NCBI RefSeq assembly: GCF_029697505.1
Contig: NZ_JARJEF010000011.1
Coordinates: 81,433 to 145,432 of the forward strand
DNA from: Pseudophaeobacter profundi
GTDB lineage: Bacteria > Pseudomonadota > Alphaproteobacteria > Rhodobacterales > Rhodobacteraceae
Length of the DNA stretch: 64,000 nucleotides
Reading direction: 5' to 3'
Positions 61,118 through 64,000 of this stretch are shown here, in pieces. Under the pieces are notes generated by a model. It saw nothing but the letters and a program-made list of their open reading frames with translations. It was not told the origin of the DNA and made no database searches. The translations under genes were made by a program, and so were the position numbers. Position 1 is the first letter of the stretch, and the number at the start of each line of letters is the position of its first letter.

Positions 61118-61822
61118 TGTGTTTCTCCGAAAAATGCATCGTCCGGATCGCCACTCATTTCAAAAGCGATCATCGGGGTCTGCGGTTGGATTGTAGGTGA
61201 TTTTCAGTCCGTGGCGCCGACAGGGACATGAGGTTGAGACATGAAGTCGTCCTGACCTGGCACCAAAAAGTATGATTGTTTTTCGTTTTGCCCCCCCTTT
61301 ATCTATTTCGATTCTGGAAACGATGGTCGCGGAAATGCCGAACTGGATAATTGTGGTCTGGTTGCCGAACCATCCTTCAGCAGCATTGCGAAACTGGGTT
61401 TGAAAAACCAGCCAACCAAAAGGCTTAAGCAGTGGGGTTTCTTGTTACTGATTGTTAATACTTGATTTTTGGAGATGTGCTTAGCCTTCACAGCACAATG
61501 GGCCTGGTCTCTGTGCAGGGGGCGGTAATCCGTTTGAGGAGGAGAACCTAATCCGTTTGATAGAGACGGTTGTGTGTGAAGCAAGGTTTCACTTATTGGT
61601 TGCGGTCGGCAAAGAATCGCCAGAAATGCCGATTTCGCTATATAATTATGCTAATTTTATGTTAATGCTTGAGATCCGGGCGCATTGAGAGATTCGTGAG
61701 CTATCGCCCGAGACTTTGAAAAAACTGAAGCTAGTTGAGAGTTGTTCTTACAGGGCTGGGCGCAAAATCACCGTATATTGGTTTGATTTTGAAAGTTTTT
61801 ATTGCCGTTAGATGCAGGCACG
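61118..61822. other. Long AT-rich divergent control region
   Basis: This 705-base gap separates the secretion operon (minus) from the LuxR-type gene (plus). It is much more AT-rich than its surroundings (for example around 61635-61670). A minus-strand frame at 61303-61584 has no ribosome-binding site or recognisable domain. Two 12-base direct repeats lie at 61526-61560. Promoters for both directions must lie here, but I cannot place them firmly. Confidence 0.5.
61526..61560. promoter_or_regulatory. Pair of 12-base direct repeats
   Basis: TAATCCGTTTGA occurs at 61526-61537 and again at 61549-61560, a 23-base period (about two helical turns) with a GGAGGAGAACC-type spacer. It is a candidate regulator-binding site in the gap between the secretion operon and the LuxR-type gene. 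Confidence 0.5.
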
Positions 61823-62608
61823 ATGCGTAGTAAGCAAGTGGAGCATAGGGTGGACGTTGAAGAAAAAATTGATTCGATAACCTGTATTTTCGTAGGGAAT
61901 TCGCATGATTTCTCGGATCACGCGATTGATCTGGCCACGATCAGTGTAGGATCAGTTAAGTTCAGGCGGCTGGGAAAAATTGAAGACCTGCTATCTCGCA
62001 AGTTTGATCGGCCGGATCGGGTGCGATCAATCATTCTAAATCAATCTATGGCACATAGTTTTATTGATGTAATAGATGAGCTGCAAAAACGATTTCCCAA
62101 TGCAACAACGGCATTGGCCTTCCGACAGCCCGAGCTGGCCCGCATGGTTCTGACGCAGGTGGGCAGGCAACGCCCAACGGGAGGAATCGCGTTTCTGCCG
62201 ATGAATCGCGATATGGATCGCTGGTTGACGGTGCTGCGGCTTTTGATCTGTGGTGAAAACTTCATTCCAAGTGATTTGTACGATTTTTCTGCCCACAATA
62301 TGGATGCAAAGCCAATTCACAACGGCTCCGGGGATGGTCATGCCGCGCCCTGCGGGATGCCAGAAGGGAAGAACAACACGCCGACCAATGGAGCATCCGG
62401 GGTTCGATTGACCCTGCGCGAAGCAGAGGTCCTGTCCTGTGTGGCGGAGGGCAAGCAAAACAAACTTATCGCAAATCGGTTGGGTTTGTCAGAGCATACG
62501 GTAAAATTGCATATCCACCATGTGATCGCCAAGCTTGGCGTGCACAACAGGACAGAGGCGGCGGTTTGGTTCCTTGAAAACCAGGGGGGCGCGCAGGTCA
62601 CCCAATGA
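61823..62608 (+). CDS. LuxR-type regulator with degenerate receiver-like domain (CsgD/VpsT-like)
   Basis: A protein of about 261 residues. The N-terminal 150 residues look like a response-regulator fold (SITCIFVGNSHDF, IILNQSMAHSFIDVIDEL, GGIAFLPMNRDMDRWLTVLRLLICGENFIP) but lack the phosphorylated Asp and its acidic partners. The C-terminal LuxR HTH (about 200-255) reads LTLREAEVLSCVAEGKQNKLIANRLGLSEHTVKLHIHHVIAKL. This layout matches CsgD/VpsT regulators of biofilm matrix. Its divergent position suggests control of the type I secretion operon. ATG 61823 is preferred over the TTG at 61802. Confidence 0.85.
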   Translation: MRSKQVEHRVDVEEKIDSITCIFVGNSHDFSDHAIDLATISVGSVKFRRLGKIEDLLSRKFDRPDRVRSIILNQSMAHSFIDVIDELQKRFPNATTALAFRQPELARMVLTQVGRQRPTGGIAFLPMNRDMDRWLTVLRLLICGENFIPSDLYDFSAHNMDAKPIHNGSGDGHAAPCGMPEGKNNTPTNGASGVRLTLREAEVLSCVAEGKQNKLIANRLGLSEHTVKLHIHHVIAKLGVHNRTEAAVWFLENQGGAQVTQ

Positions 62609-63105
62609 GTGAGGCGGAAAAGCAGCTCAACTTTGACGCCTTCCTCTTGCTTGTCGGCAAGCTGAACTATGTTTGGACCAACACCGAAAGTTTGCTCATT
62701 CATTTAATAGCCGGGCTTGCTGGTCTGGATAAAGAAACAGCCACGGTTATTTTCCTGACATTGAACACCACGCGCGCGCGCATCGATCTGGTCGAGCGGC
62801 TGTCAAAACTTGACAAAATTGATGCCGTTGAAAGAAGTGCTATTTTGGATTTGACAGGTCGCATTCAGCGGCAGTCGGCATTACGCAACAGATACAATCA
62901 TTGCATTTATGCATTTGACGCCGAAGGCGGTAATCCACACACAATATTAATGAGAATTGCGGATCGCAAAGATACCCTCAAGATTGGACAATCTAGACCG
63001 CTGAATGATGCGGCTGCAGAAGATATCGAGGCGGCGATATCCGAGCTGAAGGAAATTAATAAAAACATTTGGAATACAATTTTGCATTTTGGCTACCCTA
63101 GCTAG
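62605..63105 (+). CDS. Hypothetical helical protein coupled to the LuxR gene
   Basis: A 166-residue soluble protein, mainly alpha-helical (FDAFLLLVGKLNYVWTNTES, ARIDLVERLSKLDKIDAVER, ALRNRYNHCIYAFD, AAISELKEINKNIW). The RNRYNH element recalls the RxxxxH motif of HEPN-type proteins, but I am not certain of the family. It starts in an ATGA overlap with the LuxR-type regulator, so both are made together. It may modulate that regulator or be a toxin-like/RNase-like HEPN protein. AT-rich codons suggest acquisition with the secretion locus. Confidence 0.7.
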   Translation: MSEAEKQLNFDAFLLLVGKLNYVWTNTESLLIHLIAGLAGLDKETATVIFLTLNTTRARIDLVERLSKLDKIDAVERSAILDLTGRIQRQSALRNRYNHCIYAFDAEGGNPHTILMRIADRKDTLKIGQSRPLNDAAAEDIEAAISELKEINKNIWNTILHFGYPS

Positions 63106-63709
63106 AAAACAACCCCGCCTGATAATGGTTGGGGTTTAATATTTATCTGCAGGATAATTATCCTTGCTTCAGGTCCACCGCCATATTGCTTGCATTGTTT
63201 TCTGTGTGATCGTCACCGAAGATTGATACCTACCCTAACCAACTTGGCACTTTGACCGGGAAGAACCGGCACCTGGCGCTGTATTGCGCTTGTCGCCATC
63301 CATGTCTCGCTTCCATGACAGGCATTTGCACCCTGGCATCTAGGTTGAGGCCGGATGACAACGAAGGGCACGGGTATGACCCGGCAGCGACAAAGCTGAG
63401 ACTGGGGGCAGTGGCGACTCGCAGCCCCTTTGCAGGGCGCCCAATTTGGTCGTCTTGTGCCCAGAACGGGTCTGCATCGGCAAAAAGACGCAGGATCGGG
63501 CGGGCTGTGCCGGCGGAAAAACACTCAATCAAAAAGAGCGGCAGTAAAGCGCACACAACACATGGCTGTTTTGGCGGCACGGCGCCGGAAATCCGGCCTT
63601 TGCCATCCTGGGCTGGAGGCGCGTAGATACCGGGCCTACCTCTTGTTCACGGCCCGTAGAGATGAAGGCGCGCCGAAGAAAACACAGAATAATGAATGGA
63701 GTGTACAAC
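63106..63709. other. Intergenic region without a recognisable gene
   Basis: About 600 bases between the hypothetical gene and the EF-hand gene. Frames exist on both strands near 63213-63626, but they overlap each other, lack ribosome-binding sites and give Arg/Pro/Cys-rich translations without family pattern. A stretch on the minus strand near 63170-63240 could be eroded coding sequence (SIFGDDHTENNASNMAVDL), only 23 codons long. Confidence 0.4.
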
Positions 63710-63895
63710 ATGAACAAGATTTCCCTAGCCGCCGTTGCTGTCGCAGCTCTGACCGCATCTCCACTTGCAGCTGAATCTGTCGCTGGCGTGGATGCCGACG
63801 GAAATGGCACCTTCTCCCTCGAAGAACTTCAGGTAGCCTATCCAGAGCTTACCGCCGAAGTCTTTGTGCAGATTGATACTGACCTGAGCCCCTGA
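63710..63895 (+). pseudogene. EF-hand protein truncated by an IS element
   Basis: A 61-codon frame with a GGAG site 8 bases before the ATG. It has a signal peptide (MNKISLAAVAVAALTASPLAA) and one intact EF-hand loop, DADGNGTFSLEEL (about residues 28-40). It is followed by QVAYPELTAEVFVQIDT, where a second EF-hand loop (usually DTNGDGxxxxxE) should begin. Instead the frame ends after DLSP, inside sequence that looks like an IS terminus. The gene therefore seems cut by insertion; the rest should lie beyond the element outside the window. Confidence 0.7.
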
Positions 63896-64000
63896 ATTTC
63901 CTCCAGTTTTGTGTAGAGTCCGCCCAACCGAAGGACGGACAAATGAAGACGAGATTCACGGACGAACAGATCATCCAAATGATCAAGGAGCAGGAAGCTG
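63880..64000 (+). mobile_element. IS3-family insertion sequence, left end (partial)
   Basis: Sequence starting TGACCTGAGCCCCTGAATTT resembles the terminal repeat of IS3-family (IS407-like) elements and is followed 63 bases later by an OrfA start. It interrupts the EF-hand gene. The right end, OrfB and the target duplication lie outside the window, so exact limits are inferred. Confidence 0.65.
63943..64000 (+). CDS. IS3-family transposase OrfA, first 19 codons (runs off the right edge)
   Basis: ATG 63943 with AAGGA 7 bases upstream opens MKTRFTDEQIIQMIKEQEA, the highly typical N terminus of IS3-family OrfA (HTH_Tnp_1) proteins. Only 19 codons are visible. It would bind the element ends and, with frameshifted OrfB, catalyse transposition. 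Confidence 0.85.
   Translation, partial: MKTRFTDEQIIQMIKEQEA

Noticed and set aside
59465-61231. A 588-codon plus-strand frame antisense to the low-complexity gene
   Set aside because: It exists because Gly/Asn/Ala codons read backwards avoid stops. It has no ribosome-binding site and only Ala/Val/Ile-rich composition.
61303-61584. A 93-codon minus-strand gene
   Set aside because: No ribosome-binding site, unusual composition, and it lies in the control region of two operons.
63213-63626. Overlapping frames on both strands before the EF-hand gene
   Set aside because: They contradict one another, lack start signals and give no recognisable protein pattern.

Overview
The window reads as a chromosomal segment of a marine alphaproteobacterium of the Roseobacter group (Rhodobacteraceae; Phaeobacter/Leisingera/Pseudophaeobacter-like). 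The basis is the GC-rich codon use, family-typical genes (DUF6478-type protein, NDUFS6-like zinc-finger protein, ChvE-GguAB sugar uptake, TAXI-type TRAP transport) and gene neighbourhoods familiar from that group. Genus is inferred; no rRNA or tRNA gene was seen to fix it.

Layout. 1-2.2 kb (minus strand): a MoxR ATPase / DUF58 / BatA-like cluster, cut at the left edge. 2.2-24.6 kb: mostly housekeeping genes, including a DUF1285 protein, a hydroxypyruvate isomerase-like TIM barrel, polA, a flavodoxin-like protein, an orphan ABC ATPase, gpmI with an EnvC-like protein and ctpA, rsgA, ada, a DUF6478 protein, a lipoprotein, a very unusual degenerate ABC protein fused to a cyclic-nucleotide-binding domain, a CPBP protease, accD and folC. 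24.8-31.2 kb (minus strand): a compact cluster of a thermostable-hemolysin-family protein (an acyltransferase-like fold), an AMP-dependent ligase, an SDR and a TauD/TfdA oxygenase. It lies beside an OmpR-type two-component system and a secreted DUF6134 protein. The two operons share an almost identical tandem operator, so this looks like a self-regulated small-molecule pathway and is the best candidate for an undescribed system. 31.4-36.9 kb: a LysR gene divergent from a TAXI TRAP transporter that is co-transcribed with an AtuA pair.

36.9-53.7 kb is a complete aldose island. It holds a GbpR-like LysR regulator, ChvE-GguA-GguB uptake, an L-arabonate/D-galactonate-type dehydratase, an aldose dehydrogenase, a mutarotase, a 2-keto-3-deoxy-sugar-acid dehydratase, a 2-oxoglutarate-semialdehyde dehydrogenase, DgoK, DgoA, a lactonase, and a GntR-KdgK-Eda operon with its own operator. 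Together they would oxidise L-arabinose to 2-oxoglutarate without phosphorylation and D-galactose by the De Ley-Doudoroff route to pyruvate and glyceraldehyde 3-phosphate.

53.7-63.1 kb holds a type I secretion machine (adaptor and ABC exporter) behind two large acidic secreted proteins. One carries a four-copy internal motif; the other is an extreme low-complexity Gln / Asn-Gly-His / Gly-rich protein. Across an AT-rich gap lies a divergent LuxR regulator with a degenerate receiver domain (CsgD/VpsT-like), translationally coupled to an unknown gene. This looks like a matrix or surface-fibre secretion system. The right edge shows an EF-hand gene cut by the left end of an IS3-family element that runs out of the window.
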